A DNA stretch of 64,000 nt. Origin: Moraxella nasibovis (GTDB lineage: Bacteria > Pseudomonadota > Gammaproteobacteria > Pseudomonadales > Moraxellaceae). Below are positions 54,244 through 63,853 of the stretch, in pieces; position 1 is the first letter of the stretch; each line of letters opens with the position of its first letter. The DNA lies in NCBI RefSeq assembly GCF_029581575.1, contig NZ_CP089975.1, positions 1,302,001-1,366,000 of the forward strand. The letters are read 5' to 3'. A program made the position numbers and the translations under genes. The notes below the pieces were generated by a model, which did no database searches, was not told the DNA's origin, and saw only the letters and a list, made by a program, of their open reading frames with translations.

Positions 54244-54719
54244 CGCTTACTCTCCTTATCATGTGCCTTTAAAATCTCAGACAGTCTTACCTCTTCTTTT
54301 TCACTCAGCTTTGTGTCTGTCGCCTCAGGCACTGCACGGGGTCTTTTGACTTTCAGTAGCCAGCCGCCAATGAGCAGCACCAATAACAGCGGCGGAAAAA
54401 ACCACAAAATCCAAGTCGATGGACGCACTGGCGGCTTATAACTGATGAAATCGCCGTAACGCTCAAACATATAATCCCGAATCTCGGTGTCACTTCTGCC
54501 ATCATTGATCATCTCGTAGGTTTTTTGCTTTAAATCCAAAGCAATGGGGGCGTCTGAGCCTGCCAGATTTTGATTTTGGCATTTTGGACAACGAAGCTCT
54601 TCAATGAGCGCACGATATCGAGTTTCATCTTCGGCTGTTTTAAATTCATAGACTTCAATATTTGCCCACGCAGAAGTCATCACTCCCAAAAAGAGCGCCG
54701 TCATGACTACTTTTTTCAT
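54240..54719 (-). CDS. ccmH: c-type cytochrome biogenesis protein CcmH
   Basis: Thiol oxidoreductase that reduces the apocytochrome CxxCH heme site. Signal peptide MKKVVMTALFLGVMTSAWA, then the redox motif LRCPKCQNQNLAGSDAPIA near residues 42-60 (CPKC), a three-helix domain with MINDGRSDTEIRDYMFERYGDF, and a single membrane anchor near 108-126. The length of 159 is the short Pseudomonas-type form, the TPR part being on CcmI. Ten bases downstream of ccmG. Confidence 0.94.
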   Translation of the reverse strand: MKKVVMTALFLGVMTSAWANIEVYEFKTAEDETRYRALIEELRCPKCQNQNLAGSDAPIALDLKQKTYEMINDGRSDTEIRDYMFERYGDFISYKPPVRPSTWILWFFPPLLLVLLIGGWLLKVKRPRAVPEATDTKLSEKEEVRLSEILKAHDKESKR

Positions 54720-54728
54720 ACTCCACCC

Positions 54729-55310
54729 CTAGCTGCACGCACGCATTTTTGCATCTTCATCCAGCGACTCATCGCCGATGGCAGTAAGACAAGGCTGAAT
54801 GTCGCTCACCCAGTTTTCCTCGCCAACCTCACCCAAAATGTGCTTATACACCACACCTTTGGCATCGACAACGAAAGTCTCTGGCGCACCCGTCAATCCC
54901 AAATCAAGCGCATATTGACCATCCAAATCTTGCACAGAATACAAAAACGGGTCTTGATATTGATTCAAATAACCAAGCGCATCAGACAACTCGTCTTTAT
55001 AATTGATGCCCACCATCGGCACGCCTTGTGCATGTAACTGCATCAAAAATGGATGTTCAACATAGCAAGTCTGGCACCACGAGCCCCAGACATTCAACAA
55101 AAACGGCGTCTTTGGCAGGTCAGCATTCGTCATCGTACGGGTCGTATCAGACAGCAGTGGCAAGCTAAACGCCGGCAAAGGCTTATTCACGGTCGTACTG
55201 ACCTGAATGTCTGTCTCCTTACCCAAACGGAAATAAAACAGCATCATCGCAAGTAAAAATACCAACAAAGGCAAAATAAAAATCCACGCGCGTTTGTTTG
55301 TTTTTGTCAT
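54729..55310 (-). CDS. ccmG: Thiol:disulfide interchange protein CcmG (DsbE)
   Basis: Membrane-anchored periplasmic thioredoxin that keeps the CcmH/apocytochrome system reduced. A single N-terminal anchor (IFILPLLVFLLAMMLFYF), then a thioredoxin fold with LLNVWGSWCQTCYVEHP: the active CxxC is WCQTC near residues 77-81. A GxP-type GAPETFVVD segment near 137 is the cis-Pro loop. 193 residues. Between ccmF and ccmH, ten bases from each. Confidence 0.93.
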   Translation of the reverse strand: MTKTNKRAWIFILPLLVFLLAMMLFYFRLGKETDIQVSTTVNKPLPAFSLPLLSDTTRTMTNADLPKTPFLLNVWGSWCQTCYVEHPFLMQLHAQGVPMVGINYKDELSDALGYLNQYQDPFLYSVQDLDGQYALDLGLTGAPETFVVDAKGVVYKHILGEVGEENWVSDIQPCLTAIGDESLDEDAKMRACS

Positions 55311-55320
55311 GCCAAGTCTC

Positions 55321-57300
55321 CTAGTGATTAGATTTTAGTTTTTTAAGGCGGTAGCGCTTATCCAGCATGGCAATCAGACCACCCAGCGCCATCAATATCG
55401 CCCCAAGCCACAGCCAGCGTACCATCGGCTTAACATAAACTCGTACCGCCCAAGTATCTTCAGCTTTGGCTTCATCGATGATGGGTTCACCCAAAGCGAT
55501 ATAAAGCTCATTGAGCAGGCTTGGGCGAATGCCCACTTCGGTCATCGGCATCATCGAGACGACATAATTGCGCTTTTCTGGATACAGCGTGGTTAGGACT
55601 TTATCGCCTTTTTTGACTTGTACAGTGGCACGAGTGGCGTCGTAGTTTGCACCTTTGACGGTCTCAAAGTCCTGCAAATAAAAATCATAGCCTTGTACAT
55701 GCACGCTGTCGCCCACCGTCATCGCCACATCTTTTTCAAGACTCATCGCCGACACGCCTGCCACACCCAGCGCCGTCACCAGCACGCCAATGTGCGCAAG
55801 CTGCATGCCGTAGTAGCTTGGCGTGAGTTTTTTAAGTCCGTCAGCAAAGCCTTTGGCATGGCGCGTTTTATCTTTAATATCGAGCACCATAAAGGCAAGC
55901 ACCCACACAGACAATGCCGCCGTGATGTAAGCCCCTTTGTCAAAATGCGCATACTCTTCTAGCATACTCATCATATAGGCGACCACCGCACCCAGCACAA
56001 GCGCACTGACAGCACAAGTAAGGATTGTCGTCAGCAGTGGGCGGCTGTCGTATTTATAACGAAGGCAAGCGCCGATACCCATAAAGGCAAGCAGCAGCCA
56101 AGTCAGCGGCACAAAAAGTGCATTAAAATAAGGCGCACCCACCGACACCTGCCCCCATTTAAAGGCATCAGCAAGCATCGGATATAGCGTACCTAGTAGC
56201 ACCACCAAAGTCGCCACCAAAAGAATGATGTTGTTGATGACCAGTACCGTTTCACGAGATTTTAGCTCATATCGACTCTCGACCGTCAGACGCCAGCCAC
56301 GCAGCGCAAACATCAACAAGCCTGCGCCGATCACCACGCCCAAAATCGCCAAAATCGCCAAGCCACGAGTCGGGTCAGCGGCGAATGAATGCACCGAAGT
56401 GATCGCCCCAGAGCGTACCAAAAATGTGCCAAGTAACGACAAGGCGAACGCAAAAATTGCAAGCATCATCGTCCACGCCTTAAACACGCCCCGCTTTTCA
56501 GTCACCGCCAATGAGTGCATCAGCGCTGTCACCGCAAGCCAAGGCATGAGAGACGCGTTTTCAACAGGGTCCCAAAACCACCAGCCACCCCAGCCAAGCT
56601 CATAATACGCCCACCAAGAACCGATGGCGATACCCAAAGTCAAAAAGCCCCAAGCTGCCACCGTCCAAGGGCGAGACCAACGAGTCCATACCGCATCCAG
56701 TCGCCCTGCCCACAGCGCCGCCATACAAAAAGCAAAAGGCACCGCCAAGCCCACATAGCCCATGTACAGCATCGGTGGATGGAAAATCAAACCAGGGTCT
56801 TGGAGCAATGGGTTTAGATCCACGCCATCAACAGGAATGTTTGGCAAAGTGCGTTCAAATGGGCTTGATGTAAAAATCAGCATGAGCAGCATCATCACCT
56901 GCACCATGCCAAGCACAGACAGCACACGAGCTCTCATGTCAAGTGGCAAAGCACGGCTAAACACCGCCACCAGCATACACCACGCCGCCAGAATCGTCAC
57001 CCACAAAAGCAGTGAGCCTTCATGACCACCCCAAGTCGCCGACAGCTTATAATACCAAGGCAGAAGGCTGTTAGAATGACTGGCGACATACACCAGACTA
57101 AAATCATTATAAATAAAGCCTGTCATCAATGCCGCAAACGATGCTGCCATCGCCACAAACTGCGCCACCGACAAGCTGGGTGCCAAACGCTGCCAATGTA
57201 CTTGCTGCTTGATGACGCCAATGGCAGGCAAAATCGCCTGCAACAGTGCAATCACCAGCGCAAGCAGTAACGCAAAATAACCCAATTCTGTAACTAACAT
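55321..57300 (-). CDS. ccmF: Heme lyase component CcmF
   Basis: Large inner-membrane protein that joins heme to apocytochrome c. The 659 residues have about 14 membrane helices. The WWD domain with GWGGWWFWDPVENASLMPWL is near residues 230-249, and conserved heme-ligand histidines occur in LWYYKLSATWGGHEGS and near RSGAITSVHSFA. The ATG at 57300 is preferred; the frame continues to 57330. It is the first gene here of the operon; ccmA-E, usually upstream, are absent from the window. Confidence 0.95.
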   Translation of the reverse strand: MLVTELGYFALLLALVIALLQAILPAIGVIKQQVHWQRLAPSLSVAQFVAMAASFAALMTGFIYNDFSLVYVASHSNSLLPWYYKLSATWGGHEGSLLLWVTILAAWCMLVAVFSRALPLDMRARVLSVLGMVQVMMLLMLIFTSSPFERTLPNIPVDGVDLNPLLQDPGLIFHPPMLYMGYVGLAVPFAFCMAALWAGRLDAVWTRWSRPWTVAAWGFLTLGIAIGSWWAYYELGWGGWWFWDPVENASLMPWLAVTALMHSLAVTEKRGVFKAWTMMLAIFAFALSLLGTFLVRSGAITSVHSFAADPTRGLAILAILGVVIGAGLLMFALRGWRLTVESRYELKSRETVLVINNIILLVATLVVLLGTLYPMLADAFKWGQVSVGAPYFNALFVPLTWLLLAFMGIGACLRYKYDSRPLLTTILTCAVSALVLGAVVAYMMSMLEEYAHFDKGAYITAALSVWVLAFMVLDIKDKTRHAKGFADGLKKLTPSYYGMQLAHIGVLVTALGVAGVSAMSLEKDVAMTVGDSVHVQGYDFYLQDFETVKGANYDATRATVQVKKGDKVLTTLYPEKRNYVVSMMPMTEVGIRPSLLNELYIALGEPIIDEAKAEDTWAVRVYVKPMVRWLWLGAILMALGGLIAMLDKRYRLKKLKSNH

Positions 57301-57437
57301 AACAACATACCTTCTACACCAAATCAGCAAACCGCCTTGGCATAAAAATCAAAAATAAAAATAAAACGCAATATTTTGGGCGAAAACTTGTTCGCCCCAG
57401 TCACTACGATAAACATCACGATAAATTTTGCAATGTC

Positions 57438-58781
57438 TTAAAAAAACACCGCCAATAAATGCAGCCAACCTGCCAAAAGCCCTGTGATCGCCCCAAGCAC
57501 GACCAAAGTCATTTCATCTTCTTTAAAGGCAGGTCGCAGTAGGTTTTGAAATTCTTGTGGTGACAAAGCACGAATGCGACTTTCAAACAGCCCAAATATC
57601 TTGCTGGCTCGAGAAGTGTTGAGCTTAGGGTCTCGGATCGGTACCATCGTTGCGTCGATGGATTTGTCGATGATCGTATCTTTAAATTCATCAAGCTCGC
57701 GGCTGGTCATGCCGACTTTTAGGCTGGTCGCCACGACGGGCGCTTCCAAAAGATCATAAAGATGCTTTTTGACGAGCGTTCTGGTCTCGCCAGCTTTGAC
57801 ACCATACATCATCTCGTGCATGATGTTTTCAAGTGTGACAAGCTCATTAACCACGATCTCAGCAAACACGCTCGACACCTCATCTTGGCGTTTCATAAAG
57901 CCGCCTTGCCAAGTATAGCGGTGAAGGTGTGGCACCATAAAATGAATGCCATTGGCATCACGGCGAAACACACGAATGAAAGGAATGTGGCGTGGCTCGA
58001 CGGGGTTGAACACCATCCAGATGGCAATCCAGTTGGTCAAGGCGCCCCAGATGGCAGCAAAAAACGGTACCGTCCAATGCTCGGGCACAAAATAAAAAAT
58101 CCCCATCTGAATGATACCAAAGCCAAAGCCGATGAGCGCACTGATCTTCCAGATGAAGTTGATTTCTTTTTTGCCCACTCGCAAAAACATGTCCACCATG
58201 AGCTTGCGGTCGCTCTCCATCTTGCGCACGATCATCTGGCGCATGTCCACAAGACTTTCGACATTATAAGTCAAATCCATCACCAGCGCCTTCATGATGA
58301 CCGACAGCTCTTTGTGCGCATGGGCATAGATGCGGCGACGAATGGCGTAAGGCATGGTATTCCACAGCCCCTGATGGCGTTCATACATGATCTCATCGAT
58401 GAGCTGTTCTAGGTTTTTATCGACCGTGGCGGTGATGAATTCTGCCATCTCCTCAGGCTCCATCGCCCGAAAAAACTCATCCAAATTACCAAGCTTAGAC
58501 AAAGTCTGATCGACAATGATGCCTGATATCTTGCCCGCTTTGGCAGGAACAATGCCTTGCCAACCCAAGCCTTTAAGCCCAAAAGGCAAGCCATCAATGC
58601 GAATGCCCCAAAACCGAATCGGGCGAAACAGCATTTCAAGCGCCATCCATACATGCGCCCAAGTGACAAATGCCGTCACAGGCGGAATCGTCAGCATGGC
58701 GATGAATTCAGGATGCGCAGCAAGGGCTTGCCAAATAGAGTTAAACATATCAAAGAAATGATGAGACATGACGGATGGCAT
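57438..58781 (-). CDS. DUF445 family membrane protein
   Basis: A 447-residue protein with membrane segments near the N terminus (about residues 28-50), in the middle (IGFGFGIIQMGIFYFV, FFAAIWGALTNWIAIWMVF) and at the end (VVLGAITGLLAGWLHLLAVFF). It shows DUF445 landmarks: GLPFGLKGLGWQGIVPAKAGKI near 62-83, WIAIWMVFNPVEPRH near 245 and a second Gly-rich QGGF motif. DUF445 proteins are of unknown function, perhaps envelope-linked. ccmF follows downstream of it. The ATG at 58781 or the one at 58769 may be used. Confidence 0.85.
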   Translation of the reverse strand: MPSVMSHHFFDMFNSIWQALAAHPEFIAMLTIPPVTAFVTWAHVWMALEMLFRPIRFWGIRIDGLPFGLKGLGWQGIVPAKAGKISGIIVDQTLSKLGNLDEFFRAMEPEEMAEFITATVDKNLEQLIDEIMYERHQGLWNTMPYAIRRRIYAHAHKELSVIMKALVMDLTYNVESLVDMRQMIVRKMESDRKLMVDMFLRVGKKEINFIWKISALIGFGFGIIQMGIFYFVPEHWTVPFFAAIWGALTNWIAIWMVFNPVEPRHIPFIRVFRRDANGIHFMVPHLHRYTWQGGFMKRQDEVSSVFAEIVVNELVTLENIMHEMMYGVKAGETRTLVKKHLYDLLEAPVVATSLKVGMTSRELDEFKDTIIDKSIDATMVPIRDPKLNTSRASKIFGLFESRIRALSPQEFQNLLRPAFKEDEMTLVVLGAITGLLAGWLHLLAVFF

Positions 58782-58967
58782 TATACCACAATATCACAGC
58801 TTGTGCATACTCAAAGATTTTGTGGCAGTTTAACTGTTACCCCACCAACCACACCCACCTTTTGCCAATCTTAGGATAATCTTAGGATAAATTGATACTC
58901 AGGATAAATTCATGACAAAAAATCCAAAAATTTCATCAACGCAATGCCAAGTAATGCCAAATCATGC

Positions 58968-58973
58968 TATAAT
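58968..58973 (+). promoter_or_regulatory. -10 box upstream of mrdA
   Basis: Perfect TATAAT about 55 bp before the mrdA ATG; a good -35 box is not evident at 17 bp (CAAGTA region). Confidence 0.4.
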
Positions 58974-59027
58974 ATTCCGCCCAGTTTCATTCACTCATTA
59001 CATTTAGCCAGTCAGCCAACGCCCATC

Positions 59028-61043
59028 ATGAGAGACTCCATCAACAGCGACGATCAAAACAGCCGTGTATTTAGCCGCCGCATTGGCATCTTGGGGCTCA
59101 TCATTCTTTTGGGCACAGGCGTCCTTTTGGCTCGATATGGCTATTTGCAAGTCGCTCAGCACAGCCAATTTGTCACCGCCGCCGACAACAACCGCATCAA
59201 ACTGATTTCAAACCCACCCTCTCGTGGACACATTTACGACCGAAACGGCATCTTACTTGCGGACAATAAACCTGTATTCACCGTCATCATCTCCCCTGAT
59301 GAAGTGGAAAATGCAGCACACACCCTAGCACTGTTAAAGCCCATCTTTGCGTTAAGTGACGAGGAAGTGACGGACATTTTGGCACGCATTGACAAATCAA
59401 AAAACAACCCTGTCACTGTCAAAATCAACCCAACCGAGGCACAAATTGCACAGTTTAGCGAACGCAAACCCTTTTTTCAAGGTGTCAGTATTCAGACCAA
59501 GCTGACTCGCACCTATCCTTATGACGACCTATTTGCCCATGTCATCGGCTATGTCGGACGCATCAATGATAAAGAATCCAAAGCCATCAAAGCCGACCCT
59601 GTGAGCGAACGCCTATATGCTGGCACGGATTTGATTGGCAAGCTTGGCATCGAAAAGCAGTACGAGGACATTTTGCTTGGCGAGCCGGGGCATCAGTCGG
59701 TCGAGACCAATGCGCATGGCGATGTGCTGCGCCGCTTAGACACCAAGCCGCCCGTCGCTGGCAATGACATCTACCTAAGCCTTGATTATGGTTTGCAAAA
59801 AGTCGCCGCCGACCAGCTGGGCGGCAGACGAGGCGCCATCGTCGCCCTAGACCCTAGAAATGGCGAGGTCTTAGCATTCGTCTCAAACCCAAGCTTCGAC
59901 CCAAACCCATTCATCTCAGGCATCTCATCAAAAGCTTATGGCGCCCTTCGAGACGACATCGATCAGCCACTTTATAATCGAGCTTTGCAAGGGCTCTATC
60001 CACCCGCCTCCACCATCAAGCCCTTTGAAGCGATGGGGATTTTGCATTATGGCATCATGGATTGGCAAGACACCATTTTTGACCCTGGTTATTTTAGTCT
60101 GCCGGGTGACAGCCATCGCTTTCGTGACTGGAAACGAGGCGGACACGGTACAGTCAATATGGCAAAATCCATCATCATGTCGGTGGATACTTATTATTAC
60201 AAAAATGCGCACACGATGGGCATCGATCGGCTGCATGAGTGGATGACAGCATTTGGCTTTGGCAAAAAAACAGGCATCGACCTACCCAATGAAAAGGCAG
60301 GACTCATGCCCTCGCCAAAATGGAAAAAGGACACCTATAATAAAGACTGGCTGCCCGGTGAGACGATTTCTGTCTCCATCGGTCAAGGGGCGTTTTTGGC
60401 AAGTCCTTTGCAAATCGCTGCTGCCACTGCCACCACTGCCAACAAAGGCTTGATCACCACGCCGCACTTTTTAAAACGCTCAGAAGGCGCAAAGCCTGTC
60501 TTTATTCCAGACAAACCCACTGGGCGCATCAATTTTAATGGCACAGAAGAAGACTGGCTGCGTATGCACAAAGCGATGGAAGACACGCTGATCATCGGTA
60601 CAGGCAAGGCGGCTCGTTCACCTTCATATCGCAGTGCGGGCAAAACAGGCACCGCTCAGGTAAAATCGATCGCCCAAGGCAAATCTTACAACAAAGCTGC
60701 CTTGAGCGAACGCCACTGGGACCATGCTTGGTTTATGGGCTTTGCACCCGTAGAAAAGCCAGAAATCGCCCTTGCCATCTTGGTAGAAAACGGTGGCGGC
60801 GGTGGCTCGGTGGCAGCACCCATCGGGCGCGTGCTGTTTGACTACTGGATGCTTGGGCGTCACAAAGACCCAGTCTTGCCACCAAGTGAAAGCGAGATGA
60901 TCGCCATCCGTGCCGAAAAGCAAGCCAAAATGCAGGCAAAAATCGACGCTTATCTTGCCGCCAAAGCCCAAGAAGAACAACTAAAAAAACAAGAAGCCGA
61001 GCAGTCATCAGCAGCCAGTCAAACCGCCAAGCCTGCTCAATAA
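59028..61043 (+). CDS. mrdA: Peptidoglycan DD-transpeptidase PBP2
   Basis: Class B penicillin-binding protein of the elongasome; with RodA it makes side-wall peptidoglycan. A cytoplasmic tail and one membrane helix (IGILGLIILLGTGVLLARYGY) precede the pedestal domain with RGHIYDRNGILLADN. Active-site motifs: PPASTIKPFEA (SxxK, catalytic Ser about 350), SVDTYYY (SxD/N) and KTGTAQV. The tail after KTG is Ala/Lys/Gln-rich and 70 residues longer than the core. The ATG at 59028 fits the family; rodA is not adjacent. Confidence 0.95.
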   Translation: MRDSINSDDQNSRVFSRRIGILGLIILLGTGVLLARYGYLQVAQHSQFVTAADNNRIKLISNPPSRGHIYDRNGILLADNKPVFTVIISPDEVENAAHTLALLKPIFALSDEEVTDILARIDKSKNNPVTVKINPTEAQIAQFSERKPFFQGVSIQTKLTRTYPYDDLFAHVIGYVGRINDKESKAIKADPVSERLYAGTDLIGKLGIEKQYEDILLGEPGHQSVETNAHGDVLRRLDTKPPVAGNDIYLSLDYGLQKVAADQLGGRRGAIVALDPRNGEVLAFVSNPSFDPNPFISGISSKAYGALRDDIDQPLYNRALQGLYPPASTIKPFEAMGILHYGIMDWQDTIFDPGYFSLPGDSHRFRDWKRGGHGTVNMAKSIIMSVDTYYYKNAHTMGIDRLHEWMTAFGFGKKTGIDLPNEKAGLMPSPKWKKDTYNKDWLPGETISVSIGQGAFLASPLQIAAATATTANKGLITTPHFLKRSEGAKPVFIPDKPTGRINFNGTEEDWLRMHKAMEDTLIIGTGKAARSPSYRSAGKTGTAQVKSIAQGKSYNKAALSERHWDHAWFMGFAPVEKPEIALAILVENGGGGGSVAAPIGRVLFDYWMLGRHKDPVLPPSESEMIAIRAEKQAKMQAKIDAYLAAKAQEEQLKKQEAEQSSAASQTAKPAQ

Positions 61044-61091
61044 GTCATGAATGAGCCATGATTAAGCCATGAATGATACGACAATACAGCC

Positions 61092-61733
61092 ATGAAAAAA
61101 ACCAAAGCACTACCAAGCACGCCCAAAAGGTCAGAAAAATCCAGCAAATCTGCCCGCCAAAATACCACCAATCAAGTGCGTATCATCGGCGGACAATTCA
61201 AACGCCGTAACATCAGCTTTATTGATGCCGATGGGCTGCGCCCCACGCCAGACCGCCTGCGTGAGACGATTTTTAACTGGTTGATGGGTGATTTGCAAGA
61301 CGCAAAAGTGCTCGATGTCTGCGCAGGCTCAGGGGTGCTGGGTTTTGAAAGCCTGTCTCGTGGTGCGTCTTTTGCCGTCATGATTGAAGCCAATCAAGCC
61401 CAAGCATCAGAATTAAAACGCAACGCCGATGTTTTAAAACTAAGTAAATCTGACATTCACATCATTCACGCCACCGCCCAAAGCGCCCTACCCACCCTAG
61501 ACGCATCATTTGATGTGATTTTTATCGATCCACCTTATGCGCTCAATCTATGGCATGAGATCTTGACACTCATCATCAAACATCGCCTGACTCATGCCGA
61601 CACGCTGATTTATATAGAAAGCGATCAAGCGCTGGATAGATTGATTGAGTCGTTCAGCTTAGATATAATAAAATCTGCCAAAGTTGGGCAAGTGTTTGCA
61701 GGGATTTTTAAGCCACCACACCAGCCACTTTAA
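61092..61733 (+). CDS. rsmD: 16S rRNA (guanine(966)-N2)-methyltransferase RsmD
   Basis: Methylates G966 in 16S rRNA of the assembled 30S subunit. Family landmarks: VRIIGGQFKRRNI near residue 28, RPTPDRLRETIFNWL near 53-67, SAM motif I VLDVCAGSGVLGFESLSRGA near 76-95, and catalytic FIDPPYAL near 149. The lysine-rich N terminus of 25 residues may bind RNA. 213 residues. It follows mrdA after 48 bp, likely co-transcribed. Confidence 0.94.
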   Translation: MKKTKALPSTPKRSEKSSKSARQNTTNQVRIIGGQFKRRNISFIDADGLRPTPDRLRETIFNWLMGDLQDAKVLDVCAGSGVLGFESLSRGASFAVMIEANQAQASELKRNADVLKLSKSDIHIIHATAQSALPTLDASFDVIFIDPPYALNLWHEILTLIIKHRLTHADTLIYIESDQALDRLIESFSLDIIKSAKVGQVFAGIFKPPHQPL

Positions 61734-61772
61734 GCACAGATAAAAATCAGACAATTTAAGCATTTTTAGTGA

Positions 61773-61801
61773 TTGCACTTCATCAAAAAATACGCTATAA
61801 T
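61773..61801 (+). promoter_or_regulatory. Promoter of rplM-rpsI
   Basis: TTGCAC (61773-61778), 17 bp, perfect TATAAT (61796-61801). It gives a leader of about 105 nt before rplM. In E. coli L13 regulates its own operon through the mRNA leader. Confidence 0.75.
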
Positions 61802-61912
61802 GACCGCTGTTTTTTGAGAGCCCTTCGTTTCCCCAACTCAAAAGCAAGTGATTTTAAGCCTTTGGGCTTGATATTATTTGCATACTCTCAAACTCAACTA
61901 AATAGGTTTTAT

Positions 61913-62344
61913 ATGACTACTACTATCAGTGCCAAACCCGCTGAAGTTGTACATGACTGGTATGTCGTGGACGCTGAAGGCAAAACGCTAGGTCGCCTAG
62001 CTTCTGAAATCGCTTCTCGTCTTCGTGGCAAGCACAAGCCATCGTACACTCCACACGTTGATACTGGCGATTACATCGTTGTTATCAATGCTGACAAAAT
62101 TGCTGTTACTGGCAAAAAAGCAGAAGACAAGAAGTACTATCGTCACACTGGCTATCCAGGCGGTATCAAAGAGACTAACTTCACCAAGCTTCTAGCGCAC
62201 AAGCCAGAAGATGTATTGTTCAAGGCCGTTAAAGGTATGCTACCAAAAGGTCCTTTGGGCTATGCAATGATCAAAAAGCTAAAACTGTATGCGGGTACTG
62301 AACACCCACACGCAGCACAGCAGCCACAAGTTTTAGACATCTAA
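61913..62344 (+). CDS. rplM: 50S ribosomal protein L13
   Basis: Large-subunit protein, early assembly. [25 protein letters not shown] near residues 16-39 and [25 protein letters not shown] near 60-84 are highly conserved; [20 protein letters not shown] near 107 completes the family pattern. The ATG at 61913 gives 143 residues. It is preceded by a TAGGTTTTAT site. rpsI follows after 10 bases. Confidence 0.97.
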   Translation: MTTTISAKPAEVVHDWYVVDAEGKTLGRLASEIASRLRGKHKPSYTPHVDTGDYIVVINADKIAVTGKKAEDKKYYRHTGYPGGIKETNFTKLLAHKPEDVLFKAVKGMLPKGPLGYAMIKKLKLYAGTEHPHAAQQPQVLDI

Positions 62345-62354
62345 GGAGATAAAC

Positions 62355-62741
62355 ATGGAACGCAATTATGGTACAGGTCGCCGTAAGACTTCTACTGCCC
62401 GTGTTTTCCTGTCTAAAGGCACTGGCAACATCGTTATCAACGGCAAATCACTAGACGAATACTTTGGTCGTGAGACTTCTCGCATGGTTGTTCGTCAGCC
62501 ACTTGAACTACTTGAACTAACCAACAGCGTTGATCTATACATCACTGTTGTTGGTGGCGGTGCAAGCGGTCAAGCAGGTGCGATTCGTCACGGTATCACT
62601 CGTGCGTTGATCGAATCTGACGAAAGCCTAAAACCTGCCCTAAAAGCAGCTGGCTTCGTGACTCGTGATGCTCGTGAAGTTGAGCGTAAAAAATTGGGTC
62701 TGCGCAAAGCGCGTCGTCGCCCACAATTCTCAAAGCGTTAA
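62355..62741 (+). CDS. rpsI: 30S ribosomal protein S9
   Basis: Small-subunit protein whose C-terminal Lys-Arg tail reaches the P-site tRNA anticodon. [14 protein letters not shown] near residue 5, [19 protein letters not shown] near 67 and the end [18 protein letters not shown] are canonical. Strong AAGGAGAT site before the ATG. Ends with its own terminator. Confidence 0.98.
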   Translation: MERNYGTGRRKTSTARVFLSKGTGNIVINGKSLDEYFGRETSRMVVRQPLELLELTNSVDLYITVVGGGASGQAGAIRHGITRALIESDESLKPALKAAGFVTRDAREVERKKLGLRKARRRPQFSKR

Positions 62742-62762
62742 TTTTTACGCTGTTGCGAATTT

Positions 62763-62795
62763 CAAAAAAACTCTCGTTTTTCGGGAGTTTTTTTA
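62763..62795 (+). terminator. Terminator of rplM-rpsI
   Basis: AAAAAACTC and GAGTTTTTT stem with an inner TCGTTTTTCGG loop, 20 bp after the rpsI stop. Confidence 0.85.
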
Positions 62796-63180
62796 TTGTC
62801 TTTTTTACTGCCTTTAAAAGTCAGATGCGCTTGGAAAAACCGATGGTCTTTTTGTCATCTTTTTTGGTTTATCAAGCGCAGTATTTTATAAATTTTCGTA
62901 CTGACAAGACTTGATTTTTTGGTGGGCATTTTAGCAATTTTATTAAATTTATTTATTAGTTTTTATAAATATGTTTTTAAAATTTAATTTAATAATAACA
63001 TCATCAATTCCCACTCAGACAGTTGGATATTGCACCATTTTTACAAAAAAATCGTCATTTTTGTCAATTCATTAAAAATTTTGCGACTTTTTTTCACAAG
63101 ATAGCAACAGAACAATTTATTTTATGACAAAAATAGCTTAAAATAGACATGTTTTAATACTAGTAAATAGGCACAGCAAA
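62796..63180. other. Gene-free AT-rich region between rpsI and petA
   Basis: No convincing gene in about 385 bp on either strand. A very AT-rich stretch (about 62940-63000) consists of A/T runs. No clear sigma70 promoter was found; the bc1 promoter is presumably here. Confidence 0.5.
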
Positions 63181-63243
63181 TGTGAGTGTCAAACAAAACC
63201 ATTTTGTTACACATTCACACACCCAGTATGGGAATTTTCCCAT
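63181..63243 (+). promoter_or_regulatory. Imperfect hairpins in the petA leader
   Basis: 63181-63198 and 63202-63219 are inverted repeats of 18 bases with 15 matches around a CCA loop. A second short stem (ATGGGAA/TTCCCAT) is at 63228-63243, and the ribosome binding site TGGAGGA at 63252 comes next. The pair could form in mRNA or be an operator; no defined riboswitch is recognised. Confidence 0.55.
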
Positions 63244-63266
63244 TCTTTATTCTGGAGGAAGTTTTA

Positions 63267-63851
63267 ATGAGCCATGCCGAAGGCGTGAATGTTAAACGCC
63301 GTAGAGTCCTAATCGCAACCACCGCTGCCATCGGCGCAGTCGGTGTCGGTGCGATCGCCACCCCATTTGTGCGCTCTTGGTATCCAAGTGCGAAGGCGGA
63401 AGCTGCGGGTGCTGCCGTTGTCACTGACATCAGCGGCATCGAAAACGGTCAAATGATCACCGTAAAATATCGTGGCAAACCCATCTTCATCGTCAAGCGT
63501 ACCGACGAAATGGTGGCAAATTTAAGTAAAGTCACCCCAAAACTTGCCGACCCAAATTCCGATGGGTCAGTACAGCCTGAATACTGCAAAAACGAAACAC
63601 GCTCGATCGAACCAAGCATCTTGGTCGTTGAGGGTGTTTGTACGCATTTGGGCTGTGCGCCGATTTTCCGTCCTGAGGTCGGTGCAGCCGATTTGGGCGG
63701 CGCTGATTGGTTTGGCGGCTTCTTCTGCCCTTGCCACGGCTCAATGTACGACTTATCAGGCCGTGTTTATAGCGGCATGCCAGCACCGCTGAATCTTCCG
63801 ATTCCAGAATACGGCATTGATGGCACAATCTTGACTGTCGGGGAGGCATGA
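63267..63851 (+). CDS. petA: Ubiquinol-cytochrome c reductase Rieske iron-sulfur subunit
   Basis: Carries electrons from ubiquinol to cytochrome c1 in the bc1 complex. The N-terminal KRRRVLIATTAAIGAVGVGA is the twin-arginine-containing membrane anchor. The [2Fe-2S] ligands are in CTHLGC (about residues 121-126) and CPCHGS (about 149-154), which have the two Cys, two His and the disulfide Cys. 194 residues are typical. The ATG at 63267 follows TGGAGGAAG; the frame upstream to 63186 is leader. petB starts two bases after the stop. Confidence 0.96.
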   Translation: MSHAEGVNVKRRRVLIATTAAIGAVGVGAIATPFVRSWYPSAKAEAAGAAVVTDISGIENGQMITVKYRGKPIFIVKRTDEMVANLSKVTPKLADPNSDGSVQPEYCKNETRSIEPSILVVEGVCTHLGCAPIFRPEVGAADLGGADWFGGFFCPCHGSMYDLSGRVYSGMPAPLNLPIPEYGIDGTILTVGEA

Positions 63852-63853
63852 TC

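Noticed and set aside
57762-58412. Plus-strand frame of 216 codons
   Set aside because: Exactly antisense to the DUF445 gene, His-rich as expected from complementing its codons, and without a ribosome binding site or family.
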